DNA of 64,000 nucleotides from Collimonas sp. PA-H2 (GCF_002564105.1 NZ_PDBX01000001.1:1736001-1800000); one strand, 5' to 3'; shown: positions 9,625 through 20,077, counted from the stretch's first letter. Numbers and translations are program-made. Notes: generated by a model from the sequence alone, not told the origin.

Positions 9625-10284
9625 TCAGCGATCGATTTCGTCCAGCGCCAGCTCGTCCAGATGGACCATTTCGGCCCAGCCATCCACGCGCAAAGGCTGC
9701 GCCCAATCCGGATTCCAACTCAGGCGATTGATGCTGGCGTTGAAAATATCGCAGCTGCGCGGCTGCTCCAGCGGCAACTGATTGGCGAAACGGTAAATGC
9801 AGTCGAGCACGCCGCCATGGGCGACTATCGCAATCCGCGCCAAGACGCCTGGGTTCAGCACAACCAGCAAGGTGCTTACCGCTCGTTCATAAAACTCGCG
9901 CATGGTTTCCGCCGCATGCACTCCGGCCGGATAACGATAGTCGACCGCGCGCTCCATCAGGGCCGCGTAAGCCTCAGGAAAGCGCTGCGCCGCTTCCGGA
10001 TAGCGCAGGCCTTCCAGCGCGCCGTAGCAGCGCTCACGCAAACCGGCGTCGAGTCGCAGGGGTAGATTACGTGCGGCTGCCAGCGGAACCGCGGTTTGCC
10101 GGGCGCGCTGCAGATCGCTGCTGAAGACCGCGTCGAGTGCGATGCCGTCAAGGCTGCGAGCCAGCGCCAGCGCCTGGCGTTCGCCGACCTGGTTAAGCGG
10201 GATGTCGAGATGGCCCTGCAGGCGGCGCTCCAGATTCCAGTCCGTTTCGCCGTGGCGTATCAATAAAATTTCAGTAGTTGCCAT
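9625..10284 (-). CDS. Histidine phosphatase family protein (phosphoglycerate mutase-like)
   Basis: Cytoplasmic protein of 219 residues with the branch-1 histidine phosphatase signature LLIRHGETDWN; the phospho-accepting His is residue 11. The second catalytic His lies in IAIVAHGGVLDCI. Length and motifs fit the GpmB/CobC group. The substrate cannot be read from sequence: candidates are alpha-ribazole phosphate, phosphoglycerate or other small phosphate esters. No cobalamin genes are adjacent. Confidence 0.88.
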   Translation of the reverse strand: MATTEILLIRHGETDWNLERRLQGHLDIPLNQVGERQALALARSLDGIALDAVFSSDLQRARQTAVPLAAARNLPLRLDAGLRERCYGALEGLRYPEAAQRFPEAYAALMERAVDYRYPAGVHAAETMREFYERAVSTLLVVLNPGVLARIAIVAHGGVLDCIYRFANQLPLEQPRSCDIFNASINRLSWNPDWAQPLRVDGWAEMVHLDELALDEIDR

Positions 10285-10318
10285 AAATTTTCTGCAGGTA
10301 CAAATAGGGCCATAAGGG

Positions 10319-10948
10319 CTATAAAGCCGGATTCAAGGTATATAGACCGACCATGGCTTCCTCCGCCAGGATGTGGCCGTGCATGGCCGCCAGCACTTGC
10401 GCGCCGGTGAATTTGCCGGTCACTGCCAGGCGCGGAATGCTGAGGGCGTACAAGGTGAAGATATAGCGGTGGACGATTTCATCGTTCCACGGCGGGCAAG
10501 GACCGTCATAGCCGAAGTAGTCGCCGCTCATCGCCGCATCGCCGGCAAACCAGCCGGTATAGTCATTCAAGCCGTGGCGCAGGCTTGGGCTGTTCTGGAT
10601 TTCCGGGCCTGGCTTGCCGCGCGGCGTGACGCCATCGCTGAATGCGGCGGCGGCAATCGATGTGGTGGCCGGCGGCAGGTCCAGCAGCAGCCAGTGGAAA
10701 AAGTCGACGCGCGGCAAATCCGCCGCGACCGTCTTGCCGTCCTGGTTGACGTCGTCGCCGCGCGAGGGCACGTCGGGATCGTGGCAGATCAGCACCAGCG
10801 ATTGCGTGGCGGCCGGCAACTGGCTCCAGGCAAAGTGGGGATTGCGGTTGGCCGACAAGCTGATATGGGTTTCCGGATGGCTCACGGCGAACGCGAATTC
10901 GCCAGGGATATAGGCGCCGTCCTTAAAAGAATTGCTCCAGAGTTTCAT
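10319..10948 (-). CDS. YbhB/YbcL-family (PEBP-like) protein
   Basis: Protein of 209 residues of the phosphatidylethanolamine-binding / Raf-kinase-inhibitor-like family. Recognisable segments are LSANRNPHFAWSQLPAATQS, LICHDPDVPSR, VDFFHWLLLDLP and YFGYDGPCPPWNDEIVHRY; the DPD, HW and GPCPP elements form the conserved ligand pocket. No signal peptide is seen. The bacterial role is poorly known. It sits between the phosphatase gene and dtd on the same strand. Confidence 0.9.
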   Translation of the reverse strand: MKLWSNSFKDGAYIPGEFAFAVSHPETHISLSANRNPHFAWSQLPAATQSLVLICHDPDVPSRGDDVNQDGKTVAADLPRVDFFHWLLLDLPPATTSIAAAAFSDGVTPRGKPGPEIQNSPSLRHGLNDYTGWFAGDAAMSGDYFGYDGPCPPWNDEIVHRYIFTLYALSIPRLAVTGKFTGAQVLAAMHGHILAEEAMVGLYTLNPAL

Positions 10949-10998
10949 GGCAAGCTCCCGTCGATAAATTCAGACTGCCAGACTACAGCAAAAACAGA

Positions 10999-11457
10999 TT
11001 ACGCTTTAGCGACCGGCGGTTTTACCTGCAGCCAGAAGGTCACCGGACCGTCATTGGTGAGCGACACTTTCATGTCAGCGCCAAACTGGCCGGTCTGCAC
11101 CTGCGCATGGCTGCTGCCGGCCTGGCGCACGAAATAATCGAACAGGCGACGGCCGTCTTCCGGCGCCGCTGCCGGCGTGAAGGAAGGCCGGGTGCCGGAT
11201 TGCGTATCCGCCGCCAACGTAAACTGCGGCACCAGCAGCAGGCCGCCGCCGACGTCGCTGACGCTGCGGTTCATCTTGCCGGCATCGTCGCTGAACACGC
11301 GATAAGCCAGCAGCTTGGCGAGCAAGGCATCGGCCTGCTTTTCGCTGTCGCCGCGCTCGGCGCACAGCAGCACCATCAGGCCGGCTTCGATGGCGCCGAC
11401 CGTGGCGCCGTCGACCACCACGCTGGCGTGGCTGACCCGTTGCAGCAGGGCGATCAT
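10999..11457 (-). CDS. dtd: D-aminoacyl-tRNA deacylase Dtd
   Basis: Enzyme of 152 residues that hydrolyses D-aminoacyl-tRNA, including the D-Tyr-tRNA made by tyrosyl-tRNA synthetase. It begins [17 protein letters not shown]. The catalytic SGTRPSF segment and the Gly-cis-Pro region [11 protein letters not shown] are present. It overlaps the tyrS stop by four bases (ATGA), so the proofreading enzyme is translationally coupled to the synthetase whose errors it corrects. Confidence 0.96.
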   Translation of the reverse strand: MIALLQRVSHASVVVDGATVGAIEAGLMVLLCAERGDSEKQADALLAKLLAYRVFSDDAGKMNRSVSDVGGGLLLVPQFTLAADTQSGTRPSFTPAAAPEDGRRLFDYFVRQAGSSHAQVQTGQFGADMKVSLTNDGPVTFWLQVKPPVAKA

Positions 11458-12725
11458 GCGGTCAGGGTAACGCGCGCGAACTTGCGCTTGCCGACCTGTA
11501 TCACGAAGGTTGCCGCATCGACTTTCAAACCCTTGTCGCTGATCACCGCACCATCAATCCGCACTCCGCCCTGCTCCACCATGCGTAACGCTTCCGAGGT
11601 CGACGGGCAAAGATTGGCTTGCTTCAGCAACTGGCCGATGCCGAGCGGCGCGCCGCTCAAGGTCAGCTCGGGAATGTCGTCCGGAATCCCGCCTTTGGCG
11701 CGATTATTGAAATCGTTCAAGGCCTCTTCCGCCGCCTGCTGGTTATGGAAGCGCGCCACGATTTCCTGCGCCAGCGCAACCTTGATGTCGCGCGGATTCT
11801 GGCCGCCCTCGACCTGCGTCTTGTAAGCCGCGATCTGCGCCAGCGACTTGAACGACAGCAGCTCGTAGTAGCGCCACATCATGACGTCGGAAATGCTCAT
11901 GACCTTGGCGAACATAGTGTTGGCCGGCTCGGTGATGCCGATGTAATTGCCCTTGGACTTGGACATCTTCTCGACCCCGTCCAGGCCTTCCAGCAGCGGC
12001 ATGGTCAAGATGCATTGCGGCTCCTGGCCGTAATCCTTTTGCAGCTCGCGCCCCACCAGCAGATTGAATTTCTGGTCGGTGCCGCCCAGCTCCAGGTCGG
12101 ATTCCAGCGCCACCGAATCGTAGCCCTGCATCAGCGGGTACAGCAGTTCGTGCACCGAGATCGGCGTACCGGCCTTGTAACGCTTGGTGAAGTCCTCGCG
12201 TTCCAGGATGCGCGCCACCGTGTATTTGGCCGACAGCTGGATCATGCCGCGCGCGCCGAGCTGGTCCGACCATTCCGAGTTGTAGCGGATTTCAGTGCGG
12301 GCCGGATCCAGCACCAGGCTGGCCTGGGCAAAATAAGTCTTGGCGTTTTCTTCGATCTGTTCGCGCGTCAGCGGCGGCCGCGTGATGTTGCGGCCGGATG
12401 GATCGCCGATCATCGAGGTGAAGTCACCGATCAGGAAAATCACGTTGTGGCCGAGGTCCTGCAGCTGGCGCATCTTGTTCAGCACCACGGTATGGCCGAG
12501 ATGCAGATCGGGCGCGGTCGGATCCAGGCCCAGCTTGATGCGCAGCGGCTTGCCGCTTTGTTCGGAGCGCTGCAGCTTGCGCGCAAAATCGCTCTCGATC
12601 AGCAGTTCGTCGACGCCGCGCTTGGTGATCGCCAGCGCCTCCTGGGTCCGGTCCGACAGCACCAGAGGGGTGTTTTCAGCAGCAGCGCCTGCTTGCGGTG
12701 ATGCGTTTTGAGAATCGTGAGCCAT
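11454..12725 (-). CDS. tyrS: Tyrosyl-tRNA synthetase
   Basis: Class I synthetase of 423 residues. The HIGH motif is HLGH at 75-78, the KMSKS motif occurs exactly in [13 protein letters not shown] near residue 260, and a C-terminal S4 RNA-binding domain runs from about 355 to the end. The KMSKS form and S4 domain place it in the TyrRS subclass common in betaproteobacteria. It is divergent from the M23 peptidase gene across 232 bases. Confidence 0.96.
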   Translation of the reverse strand: MAHDSQNASPQAGAAAENTPLVLSDRTQEALAITKRGVDELLIESDFARKLQRSEQSGKPLRIKLGLDPTAPDLHLGHTVVLNKMRQLQDLGHNVIFLIGDFTSMIGDPSGRNITRPPLTREQIEENAKTYFAQASLVLDPARTEIRYNSEWSDQLGARGMIQLSAKYTVARILEREDFTKRYKAGTPISVHELLYPLMQGYDSVALESDLELGGTDQKFNLLVGRELQKDYGQEPQCILTMPLLEGLDGVEKMSKSKGNYIGITEPANTMFAKVMSISDVMMWRYYELLSFKSLAQIAAYKTQVEGGQNPRDIKVALAQEIVARFHNQQAAEEALNDFNNRAKGGIPDDIPELTLSGAPLGIGQLLKQANLCPSTSEALRMVEQGGVRIDGAVISDKGLKVDAATFVIQVGKRKFARVTLTA

Positions 12726-12957
12726 AGGAAGTAAAAGTCCAGCGAAAATGAAATCTAAAAATCTAAAAAGAGTAGCGCTTGTGCTGCCAAGGGCAGGAAA
12801 TGCAGGGGCTACATAGGGTTACGATAAATCAGACTAGTCCTACAGTTTGCCTGGATGGGCTAAGGTATAATCCCTGATCCTTTTAATCCCGCCGCAAGTC
12901 GTTCAATCAAACAACAACACAAGAATCGGTAGCAAACGGCAAATTTTAACGTATTGC

Positions 12958-14364
12958 ATGTCTCTCAAAGATAAAATCATCAACTTGCGGTCCAGTATCA
13001 AGCCGTTTTTCAAGCAGATACCCGTCCTGTTTACTGATTCCTCACGTAAAACCCGTATTGTCTCCGCTTCCGCCGTGCTGTTGACCTTGGTCGCCTTTGG
13101 CGCGGCCGGTGTTGCACCGTTGCCAACGGATCCTGACGATATCCCTGTACGAGCGATTTCCGCGGAACTGGAATTGCCCAGCCTGAGTGAGCAGATTGCC
13201 AAGCTTGAAGCCCAGCAACAGTTGTATGTTGCCGAAGACAAGATGCGCGCCGGCGATACCCTGGCGGCCTTGTTGACGCGGCTGGGCGTGGACGACGATG
13301 AGGCGGCCAGCTTCATCAAGTCCGACAGCAGTGCGCGCGCCATGCTGCGCCTGAAACCGGGCACCGCGGTGCAGGCGCAGACCAGCAATGATGGCCAATT
13401 GCAAATGTTACGTGCCACCATGGCCGACGGCCGCGACAATTCACCCAAGAACCTGCTGGTCCGGCGCGATGGCGACAAGTTCAGCGTTGCCGAAGAAACA
13501 CCGACCGTCGAGCGCCGCGTCGAAATGCATACGGGCGTGATCCGCTCCTCGCTGTTCGCCGCCACCGATGCAGCCGATATTCCGGACAGCGTGGCGTCGC
13601 AGATTGTCGCCATGTTCGGCACCAACATCAACTTTGCCTCCGACCTGAAACGTGGCGACCATTTCAATGTCGCTTACGAAACATTCTGGCAAGACGGTCA
13701 GTTCCTGCGCGCCGGCCGTATCCTGGCCGGCGAATTCGTCAACGGCGGCAAGCCGTTCCAGGCAGTCTGGTTCGATGATCCGGATAGCAGCGGCCAGGGC
13801 GGCTACTACGGTTTCGACGGCAAATCGCTGAAAAAGGCATTCCTGAAATCGCCGCTGACCTTCACCCGCATTTCTTCCGGCTTCTCGATGCGCGTCCACC
13901 CCATCCTCGGCAAGTGGAAGAAGCACACCGGTGTTGACTTCGCCGCCGCAACGGGCACGCCCATCCATGCCACCGCCGATGGTGTGATTGACTTCGCCGG
14001 CGTCGAAAGCGGCTACGGCAACGTCGTCATCATCAAGCACGACAGCAAGTATTCAACCGTGTACGCGCACATGAGCCGCTTCGCGCCGACCTCGCGCAAA
14101 GGCGGCAAGGTCAGCCAGGGCGACGTCATCGGCTATGTCGGCATGACCGGCTGGGCCACCGGCCCGCATCTGCACTATGAATTCCGGGTCGCCAACGAGC
14201 CGCGCGATCCGCTGTCGGTGGTAGTGCCTACCGCCAGCCCGCTGGCCGGCGCCGAGCTGCAGCGTTTCAAGACGGTGGCGGCGGATATCACCCATCGTTT
14301 CAACCTGCTGAGCGGCAGCCAGGCAACAGCGGCGGCGCCCGCTACCAAACTGGCGTCAAAGTAA
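12958..14364 (+). CDS. M23-family metallopeptidase (MepM/OapA-like murein endopeptidase)
   Basis: Protein of 468 residues, probably anchored by one membrane segment (about 34-52) and acting on peptidoglycan in the periplasm. An OapA/LysM-like region (about 85-160) contains VAEDKMRAGDTLAALLTRLG. The lysostaphin-type domain has HTGVD (His323, Asp327) and HLHYE (His404, His406), so the zinc site is complete. The gene is followed 80 bases later by anmK, linking wall turnover with sugar recycling. The ribosome-binding site before the ATG at 12958 is weak. Confidence 0.93.
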   Translation: MSLKDKIINLRSSIKPFFKQIPVLFTDSSRKTRIVSASAVLLTLVAFGAAGVAPLPTDPDDIPVRAISAELELPSLSEQIAKLEAQQQLYVAEDKMRAGDTLAALLTRLGVDDDEAASFIKSDSSARAMLRLKPGTAVQAQTSNDGQLQMLRATMADGRDNSPKNLLVRRDGDKFSVAEETPTVERRVEMHTGVIRSSLFAATDAADIPDSVASQIVAMFGTNINFASDLKRGDHFNVAYETFWQDGQFLRAGRILAGEFVNGGKPFQAVWFDDPDSSGQGGYYGFDGKSLKKAFLKSPLTFTRISSGFSMRVHPILGKWKKHTGVDFAAATGTPIHATADGVIDFAGVESGYGNVVIIKHDSKYSTVYAHMSRFAPTSRKGGKVSQGDVIGYVGMTGWATGPHLHYEFRVANEPRDPLSVVVPTASPLAGAELQRFKTVAADITHRFNLLSGSQATAAAPATKLASK

Positions 14365-14444
14365 TTTTTAACGTCATTACCGGATAAACATAGAACCGTT
14401 GTCGGAGCGCTAGTAAAATCAAGCGATCTCACAACGGTTTTATT

Positions 14445-15623
14445 ATGTCCACTCCACATTCCCCCAGCGATCTGCGCAGTGATTTGTATATTGGCCTGAT
14501 GTCCGGCACCAGCCTGGATGGCGTCGATGGCGTCATCACCGCTTTTGCCGCTGCGCCGGCACAGCAACAACCCGTCGCCACCATCGCCTCGGCCTACGTG
14601 CCCTTTTCCGCCAGCCTGCGCGCCGAACTGATGGCCTTGCAAAGCGCCGGCCATGACGAGATCGAACGCGAAGCGCTGGTGGCCAATACCTTGGCCGCGC
14701 ACTACGCCGCCTGCGTCGAGCGGCTGCTGGCGGAGGCCGGCGTGCAGCCAACCCAGATCCGCGCGATCGGCGTCCACGGCCAGACCATCCGCCATCGTCC
14801 CGAGCTCGGCTTTACGCGCCAGGCCAACAACCCCTCGCTGCTGGCGGAGCTCACCGGCATCGACGTCATTGCCGATTTCCGCAGCCGCGACGTCGCCGCC
14901 GGCGGCCAGGGCGCGCCTCTGGTGCCGGCTTTTCACCAGGCGGTGTTCGCCGACCCGGCGCAAACCCGGGTGGTGGTGAATATCGGCGGCATCGGCAACA
15001 TCAGCGTCCTGCATGGCGCTGCGGAGGAGAACGGGAACCGCGACGTCATCGGCTTCGACACCGGACCGGGTAATGTCCTGATGGACTTGTGGATCAAACG
15101 TCATCACGACAAGGATTACGATGAAGGCGGCAAGTGGGCAGCCGGTGGCCAGCCCTCGGCGGTCTTGCTGGCGCAGATGCGCAAGGAAGAGTATTTTGCC
15201 GCCGCGCCACCCAAGAGCACCGGCCGCGACCTGTTCCATGCGGCCTGGCTGGACAAGCAATTGGGACATGCGGCGCAACTGAAGTTGAGCCCGGCCGATG
15301 TCCAGGCAACTTTGGCCGTACTGACCGCCAGCACCATCGCCGATGCGATTGCGCAGCACGCGCCAGCGGCGGAAACGGTATATGTTTGCGGCGGCGGCGC
15401 CTATAACCCTTATCTGATGACGCAGCTGGCGCAGGCGCTGCAAAGCCACGGCCTGAAGGCAAACGTGCAATCGACCGCGGCGCTGGGTATCGCCCCCAAC
15501 CATGTCGAGGCGATAGCGTTCGCCTGGCTGGCGCTGCGGTTCGACCAGCGCTTGCCTGGCAATCTGCCATTGGTGACTGGAGCGCGTGGTTCACGCATCC
15601 TGGGGGCGCTCTATCCGGCCTGA
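14445..15623 (+). CDS. anmK: Anhydro-N-acetylmuramic acid kinase AnmK
   Basis: Cytoplasmic kinase of 392 residues that opens and phosphorylates 1,6-anhydro-MurNAc to MurNAc-6-phosphate during peptidoglycan recycling. It begins with the family signature [53 protein letters not shown] and [13 protein letters not shown] follow, forming the sugar-kinase fold and catalytic Asp region. A bidirectional terminator separates it from the convergent erpA. Confidence 0.96.
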   Translation: MSTPHSPSDLRSDLYIGLMSGTSLDGVDGVITAFAAAPAQQQPVATIASAYVPFSASLRAELMALQSAGHDEIEREALVANTLAAHYAACVERLLAEAGVQPTQIRAIGVHGQTIRHRPELGFTRQANNPSLLAELTGIDVIADFRSRDVAAGGQGAPLVPAFHQAVFADPAQTRVVVNIGGIGNISVLHGAAEENGNRDVIGFDTGPGNVLMDLWIKRHHDKDYDEGGKWAAGGQPSAVLLAQMRKEEYFAAAPPKSTGRDLFHAAWLDKQLGHAAQLKLSPADVQATLAVLTASTIADAIAQHAPAAETVYVCGGGAYNPYLMTQLAQALQSHGLKANVQSTAALGIAPNHVEAIAFAWLALRFDQRLPGNLPLVTGARGSRILGALYPA

Positions 15624-15654
15624 CAAGCACGGCGCCGGCGACAGCGCCGCATAC

Positions 15655-15692
15655 AAAAAAGACGCTCGGGAATTGCTCCCCAGCGTCTTTTT
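15655..15692. terminator. Bidirectional rho-independent terminator between anmK and erpA
   Basis: A perfect inverted repeat AAAAAAGACGCT / AGCGTCTTTTTT flanks a GC-containing loop. Runs of T on the plus strand and of A (T on the minus strand) allow it to stop both anmK and erpA transcription. Confidence 0.88.
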
Positions 15693-15738
15693 TTACTACT
15701 ACGTCCTGCTCAGGCCGGTTCGGGTCCGGCTCGATGCA

Positions 15739-16101
15739 TCAAGCCGAGAACGAAGAACCGCAACCGCAAGTGGTGGTTGCATTCGGATTCTTGATCACGA
15801 ATTGCGCGCCCTCCAGGTCGTCCTTGTAATCGATTTCGGCGCCGACCAGATACTGGTAGCTCATCGAGTCGATCAGCAACTGCACGCCGTTCTTGCTCAT
15901 GGTGGTGTCGTCTTCATTGACGATTTCATCAAAAGTGAAGCCGTACTGGAAGCCTGAGCAACCGCCACCCTGCACGAATACGCGCAATTTGAGGTCGGGA
16001 TTGCCTTCTTCTTCGATCAGTTGCGCAACTTTGGCGGCGGCGCTATCGGTAAACACGATAGGGGATGCGACTACATCTTGGATTTCAGCGACAGCATTCA
16101 T
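15739..16101 (-). CDS. erpA: Iron-sulfur cluster insertion protein ErpA
   Basis: A-type Fe-S carrier of 120 residues that delivers [4Fe-4S] clusters to apo-targets. The three conserved cysteines are visible: one in [12 protein letters not shown] and two in [11 protein letters not shown] at the C-terminus. I chose the ATG at 16101 because it gives the usual family start and has AGGAG seven bases upstream; an ATG ten codons earlier has no family counterpart. Confidence 0.95.
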   Translation of the reverse strand: MNAVAEIQDVVASPIVFTDSAAAKVAQLIEEEGNPDLKLRVFVQGGGCSGFQYGFTFDEIVNEDDTTMSKNGVQLLIDSMSYQYLVGAEIDYKDDLEGAQFVIKNPNATTTCGCGSSFSA

Positions 16102-16192
16102 TTTTTGGCTCCTGCGGGGGAATACATACAATACTGCATTATAGGCGCTTGCCCGGATTCATGCAGGCAAAGCCCGAAACCGCTTGCGGTTT

Positions 16193-16588
16193 TCAGGCAG
16201 ATTGCGTCATGGCAAGTTTTAACACCGGCTCGATCACGTTCTGTTCATGGGTCAGCTTGCCGCTCACCAGGGCGCCGCTATGCATTTCCAGCGCCTTGTA
16301 ATTGACATCACCGGTTATGCGGGCTTTCGGCTGCAATTCAAGCAGTTCCGACGAGAAAACGTTGCCGCTGATCTCGCCGTTGACCACCAGATGCGCAACC
16401 CGCACTTCGCCTTCCACCTTGGCGCTCTCGGAAATCACCAGCACGCTGGCCTGGCCCACTTCGGCCACCACGTTGCCCTTGACGTGGCCGTCGATACGTA
16501 GACCGCCCTTGAAGTGGACATCGCCCTGGATGCTGGTCGACGAGCCGATCAGGCTGTCGATGGTGCTCTTTGCTTTGCGGTTGAACAT
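16193..16588 (-). CDS. Bactofilin-family protein
   Basis: Protein of 131 residues with the right-handed beta-helix repeat of bactofilins (DUF583): IDSLIGSSTSIQGDVHFKGG, then repeated hydrophobic-glycine rungs such as RIDGHVKGNVVAEVG and VNGEISGNVFSSELLEL. Bactofilins polymerise without nucleotides and organise wall enzymes or other factors at membranes. No membrane segment is visible. It follows a coiled-coil membrane protein gene 12 bases upstream, so the two probably form an operon. Confidence 0.92.
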   Translation of the reverse strand: MFNRKAKSTIDSLIGSSTSIQGDVHFKGGLRIDGHVKGNVVAEVGQASVLVISESAKVEGEVRVAHLVVNGEISGNVFSSELLELQPKARITGDVNYKALEMHSGALVSGKLTHEQNVIEPVLKLAMTQSA

Positions 16589-16600
16589 GATGTTTCCTTT

Positions 16601-17335
16601 TTACAAATTAGTGGTTTGCTGCGCCCGCATCTGGCCTTTGTCCATGACCTTGGCTTGAATCGCCTTGACCACAGCGCCTTCCGGCAAAGTCAGTTCGGCC
16701 TCGACCCGCTGGTAATACTTGAAATCCAACTTGTAGGCAGCCTTGTCGGCCGCCGTCGCGCTGACGCTAGGAAAAGTCAGCACCGTGCTTTTTCCCGCCA
16801 CCGTCGCCGTCACCAGCAATTGCATTTCGCCGGTGAAACTAGGCGCTTTACCGCCCTGCATGATCAGCATCCGGTAACGCAGCTGCGTCGGCGTCTGCAA
16901 TTCCGCGGTCAGGCGCTGAATGGTAATGCCTTGGTTGCCGGTCGCATTCGGCAGCAAACCCTCAAAAAACGCCAGGTCCTCTTTCAGCTTGGCGTTTTCG
17001 GCTTCCAGCATCTTGATCTGCTGGCCCAGTTGTTCTTGCGCCGCCTTCTCGATATTCATCCGGCTTTCGGCAGCATTGACGGTGGTCGAAAAGCGGTCGC
17101 GCTCCGCCGTCAGGCTGCTGACCTTTTCGTTCAGGTCGGCCAGCTGCTGCTTGCTGATGCCCGGACTGTGACCGGTAAAATCGCGGCCCAGATCGTACAT
17201 CCACATGGCGATGGCGCCGCCGAAACCGAGCACCACGATCAGGAAAAGCGCCTTCAGCGGCCACGGAAAATGGCTTTTCACGGTCATTTTCGGCGCCGAG
17301 ATCGACATGCGCCGGACCCACAGCTTGTACTTCAT
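16601..17335 (-). CDS. Inner-membrane coiled-coil protein (DUF6776-like)
   Basis: Protein of 244 residues: a short basic N-terminus, one membrane segment (about 25-48, LKALFLIVVLGFGGAIAMWM), a coiled coil (about 62-125 with KQQLADLNEKVSSLTAERD) and a beta-rich C-terminal domain. This resembles a DUF6776-type family found next to bactofilins in Burkholderiales. I do not recognise a catalytic motif. The tight spacing to the bactofilin gene suggests it may anchor that polymer to the membrane, which is inference. Confidence 0.75.
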   Translation of the reverse strand: MKYKLWVRRMSISAPKMTVKSHFPWPLKALFLIVVLGFGGAIAMWMYDLGRDFTGHSPGISKQQLADLNEKVSSLTAERDRFSTTVNAAESRMNIEKAAQEQLGQQIKMLEAENAKLKEDLAFFEGLLPNATGNQGITIQRLTAELQTPTQLRYRMLIMQGGKAPSFTGEMQLLVTATVAGKSTVLTFPSVSATAADKAAYKLDFKYYQRVEAELTLPEGAVVKAIQAKVMDKGQMRAQQTTNL

Positions 17336-17399
17336 CGCGGCTGGTTCCGTCGCACGCAGACAGTCGCCGGCGTGGCGGCCAGCCCCGATAGCGCTAGCA

Positions 17400-18437
17400 T
17401 CATGGCATGACCGGCACGTGCATCAGACCAGTCGTTTCTTCCAGACCGAACATCAAGTTCATGCATTGCACTGCCTGGCCGGCCGAACCCTTGACCAGGT
17501 TATCCTGCACTACCAGCACCACCAGGGTATCGCCGTCATCCGGGCGATGCAGGGCGATGCGCAGCATGTTGGAGCCGCGGGTAGAACGGGTTTCCGGATG
17601 GGAGCCGAACGGCATCACGTCGACAAACGGTTCGTTCTTGTAAGCATCCTCGAACAGCGCCTGCAGTGCGGCATTGTCGAGTTCTTTGGTCAGGCGGGCG
17701 TAGATGGTGGAATGCATGCCGCGTATCATCGGCACCAGATGCGGCGTAAACAGCAGGCCGATTTTCTGTCCGGCGAGCTTGCCCAGCTGCTCCACGGTTT
17801 CCGGCGAATGGCGATGGCCGGAGACTCCGTAAGCCTTGAAATTATCGCTGGCCTCAGAGAACAGCATGGCGACTTCGGCCTTGCGGCCGGCGCCGGAAAC
17901 ACCCGATTTGCAATCGGCGATCAGATGCCCTGCATCCACCACGCCGGCCTTCAGCAGCGGCGCCAGGCCGAGCTGCATGGTGGTCGGATAGCAGCCTGGA
18001 TTGCCGATGATGCGCGCATCCTTGATGGCGGCGCGGTTCAGCTCAGGCAAGCCGTACACTGCTTCTTTCAGCAGTTCGGGGCAGCTGTGCGGCATCTTGT
18101 ACCATTTTTCGAACACCGCGGTGTCCTGCAGGCGGAAATCGGCAGCCAGGTCGATTACCTTGACGCCGGCAGCCAGCAACTCAGGGGTCTGCGCCATGGC
18201 GACGCCATGCGGGGTGGCGAAGAATACGACGTCGCATTCGGTCAGGTTGGCTGTTTCAGGCGCCGAGAATGCCAGTGCAACGCGGCCGCGCAGCGACGGG
18301 TACATGTCCGCAATCGGCATGCCGTCTTCCTTGCGCGAAGTCACTGCCTGCAACTGCACCTGCGGATGGGTTGCCAGCAAACGCAGCAACTCGACCCCGG
18401 TATATCCCGTACCACCCACAATCCCGACTTTGATCAT
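17400..18437 (-). CDS. argC: N-acetyl-gamma-glutamyl-phosphate reductase ArgC
   Basis: NADPH-dependent reductase of 345 residues, third step of arginine synthesis. The start at 18437 gives the Rossmann motif [19 protein letters not shown] and has AAGGA eight bases upstream; the open frame reaches 47 codons further with no family match. The active-site Cys is in [16 protein letters not shown], and the C-terminal half contains GHRHSPE and HLVPMIRGM. It lies downstream of rplM-rpsI but after their terminator. Confidence 0.95.
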   Translation of the reverse strand: MIKVGIVGGTGYTGVELLRLLATHPQVQLQAVTSRKEDGMPIADMYPSLRGRVALAFSAPETANLTECDVVFFATPHGVAMAQTPELLAAGVKVIDLAADFRLQDTAVFEKWYKMPHSCPELLKEAVYGLPELNRAAIKDARIIGNPGCYPTTMQLGLAPLLKAGVVDAGHLIADCKSGVSGAGRKAEVAMLFSEASDNFKAYGVSGHRHSPETVEQLGKLAGQKIGLLFTPHLVPMIRGMHSTIYARLTKELDNAALQALFEDAYKNEPFVDVMPFGSHPETRSTRGSNMLRIALHRPDDGDTLVVLVVQDNLVKGSAGQAVQCMNLMFGLEETTGLMHVPVMP

Positions 18438-18660
18438 CTTTTTTCCTTGCTTGGAAGCGTTGTGCGCTTTATCTTCCTGAACCCGATAACTGGCTATCCG
18501 CCGCTGCCGCTTTTTGCGGCAAGACGGTATAGGGCCGACTATTTTATCAGCCAATTGTTTGAGCTTGTTAACATTCACTAAGGCAATAATTTGCCGTTAT
18601 TAGCATGGCAATGCCTGCAGTCAATGTTACGTTCATGAAATTCTGGTGCAGCAAATGACA

Positions 18661-18692
18661 AAAAGCCGCCAGGCGCGAACCTGGCGGCTTTT
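18661..18692 (-). terminator. Rho-independent terminator after rpsI
   Basis: A 13-bp stem AAAAGCCGCCAGG / CCTGGCGGCTTTT with a six-base loop, followed on the minus strand by T residues. It lies 20 bases after the rpsI stop. Confidence 0.88.
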
Positions 18693-18712
18693 CGATATTC
18701 TGAAAGCGTAGA

Positions 18713-19105
18713 TTAGCGCTTGGAGAATTGTTTTGCGCGACGTGCCTTGCGCAGACCAACTTTTTTACGTTCAACTTCACGTGCATCACGTGTAACGAAG
18801 CCGGCTTTGGACAGCTCCGATTTCAGAGTTGCATCGTAGTCGATCAGTGCACGAGTGATACCGTGGCGAACCGCACCAGCCTGGCCGGACTCGCCGCCAC
18901 CGCTGACGTTGACCTTGATGTCGAAAGTTTCGACATGGTTAGTCAGTTCCAGTGGTTGACGAATCACCATCAGGCCGGTTTCGCGCGAAAAATACTCATT
19001 CGCTGGCTTGCCGTTGACGATGATCTGGCCCGAGCCGGACTTGATGAAAACGCGAGCCACTGCACTCTTGCGACGGCCGGTTCCGTAATTGTAGTTACCG
19101 ATCAT
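18713..19105 (-). CDS. rpsI: 30S ribosomal protein S9
   Basis: S9 (uS9), 130 residues, a small-subunit protein whose C-terminal tail reaches the P-site tRNA. It has the family start [14 protein letters not shown], the central [20 protein letters not shown] and the invariant basic tail ending KQFSKR. It is nine bases downstream of rplM in the conserved rplM-rpsI operon. Confidence 0.98.
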   Translation of the reverse strand: MIGNYNYGTGRRKSAVARVFIKSGSGQIIVNGKPANEYFSRETGLMVIRQPLELTNHVETFDIKVNVSGGGESGQAGAVRHGITRALIDYDATLKSELSKAGFVTRDAREVERKKVGLRKARRAKQFSKR

Positions 19106-19114
19106 GTCTATTCC

Positions 19115-19543
19115 TTAGAGTTCAAGTGCTTTAGGTTGCTGCGCGGTGTGCGGATGGGTGCCATCTGCGTACACTTTGAGCTTCTTGATCATGGCGTAGC
19201 CAAGCGGACCCTTAGGCAGCATGCCCTTGACCGCTTTTTCCAGCGCACGACCTGGAAAACGCTGTTGCATTTTCTGGAAATTTGTTTCGTAGATGCCGCC
19301 TGGGTAACCGGAGTGACGGAAATACGTCTTGTCGGTTGCCTTGGCGCCAGTGACGCGCAGTTTGCCTGCATTGATGACGACGATGAAATCGCCGGTATCA
19401 ACGTGAGGAGTAAATTCCGGTTTGTGTTTGCCGCGCAGTCGGAGTGCCACTTCGCTGGCAACACGTCCGAGGACTTTGTCCGTCGCGTCAATCACGAACC
19501 AATCACGCTGGACTTCATGGCCCTTAGCGGAAAAAGTTTTCAT
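19115..19543 (-). CDS. rplM: 50S ribosomal protein L13
   Basis: L13 (uL13), 142 residues, an early-assembly large-subunit protein. Family segments: [52 protein letters not shown] and [13 protein letters not shown]. It is the first gene of the operon, with a roughly 130-base leader after its promoter. L13 represses its own mRNA in Escherichia coli; whether the leader here is a target is unknown. Confidence 0.98.
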   Translation of the reverse strand: MKTFSAKGHEVQRDWFVIDATDKVLGRVASEVALRLRGKHKPEFTPHVDTGDFIVVINAGKLRVTGAKATDKTYFRHSGYPGGIYETNFQKMQQRFPGRALEKAVKGMLPKGPLGYAMIKKLKVYADGTHPHTAQQPKALEL

Positions 19544-19684
19544 GTTGACTTCCTAACTAGTTTAATTCGCTCAAATGGTGGTTCCATCGCTACCGGAGAC
19601 CAGGCTGTTACGCCTGATTTTCGTCCTGCATCAGCGACAGACTCTTCCTTGTTATCTTTTCCTGAGCAAACGGAAAAGCCGTAA

Positions 19685-19714
19685 ATTATAGCCTTTTCAA
19701 TGACTTGGCGTCAA
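19685..19714 (-). promoter_or_regulatory. Strong sigma-70 promoter of rplM-rpsI
   Basis: On the minus strand, TTGACG (19709-19714) and a perfect TATAAT (19685-19690) are separated by 18 bases. The near-consensus match suits a ribosomal-protein operon. Confidence 0.82.
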
Positions 19715-20077
19715 ACCGATTGAAAATAATCGGCATTTGGGCTAGAAATTGTTGTAAATGCGGTTGCAAATACGGTGCCGAATTCATGGCTGAGGGGCTG
19801 GACCTGGACAAAAGAAAACCCGATCTGCACTTGGGCGTCGGGTTCAAATCCACTCCTGTGGAGGGGTGGAGGAGACATGGGTTGATTGCCTGAAGCCAAC
19901 TCCGGCCATCGATAACCCATCTTAGCAAACGGAATTGTGCATCGCAAGGTAGAAATTTAAGGAGTTTTACCAAAAATGCCGCCTGGGTTTTTCGAATGAC
20001 AACAAAACCCGGCCTGAACGGCATGCGCCAAGAGCAGTTAGAATATCGCGACCACCACCAACAGCCCGCGAGACCCT
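19715..20077. other. Non-coding region with two potential stems, function unknown
   Basis: About 360 bases between the rplM promoter and an OsmC gene. No frame here looks like a real protein. Two short complementary pairs are visible: AACCCGA (19817-19823) with TCGGGTT (19838-19844), and ATGGGTT (19877-19883) with AACCCAT (19914-19920). They could belong to a structured RNA or mark remnants. The segment GGTTCAAATCC resembles a tRNA T-loop but lacks a matching stem. Confidence 0.4.

Noticed and set aside
12866..12871. A perfect TATAAT between tyrS and the M23 gene, considered as a promoter
   Set aside because: No -35 hexamer at 16-18 bases was found, so I did not list it, although a weak or extended promoter remains possible.
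19838..19856. GGTTCAAATCC resembling a tRNA T-loop
   Set aside because: The flanking bases do not form a T-stem, and no acceptor or anticodon stem is present around it.
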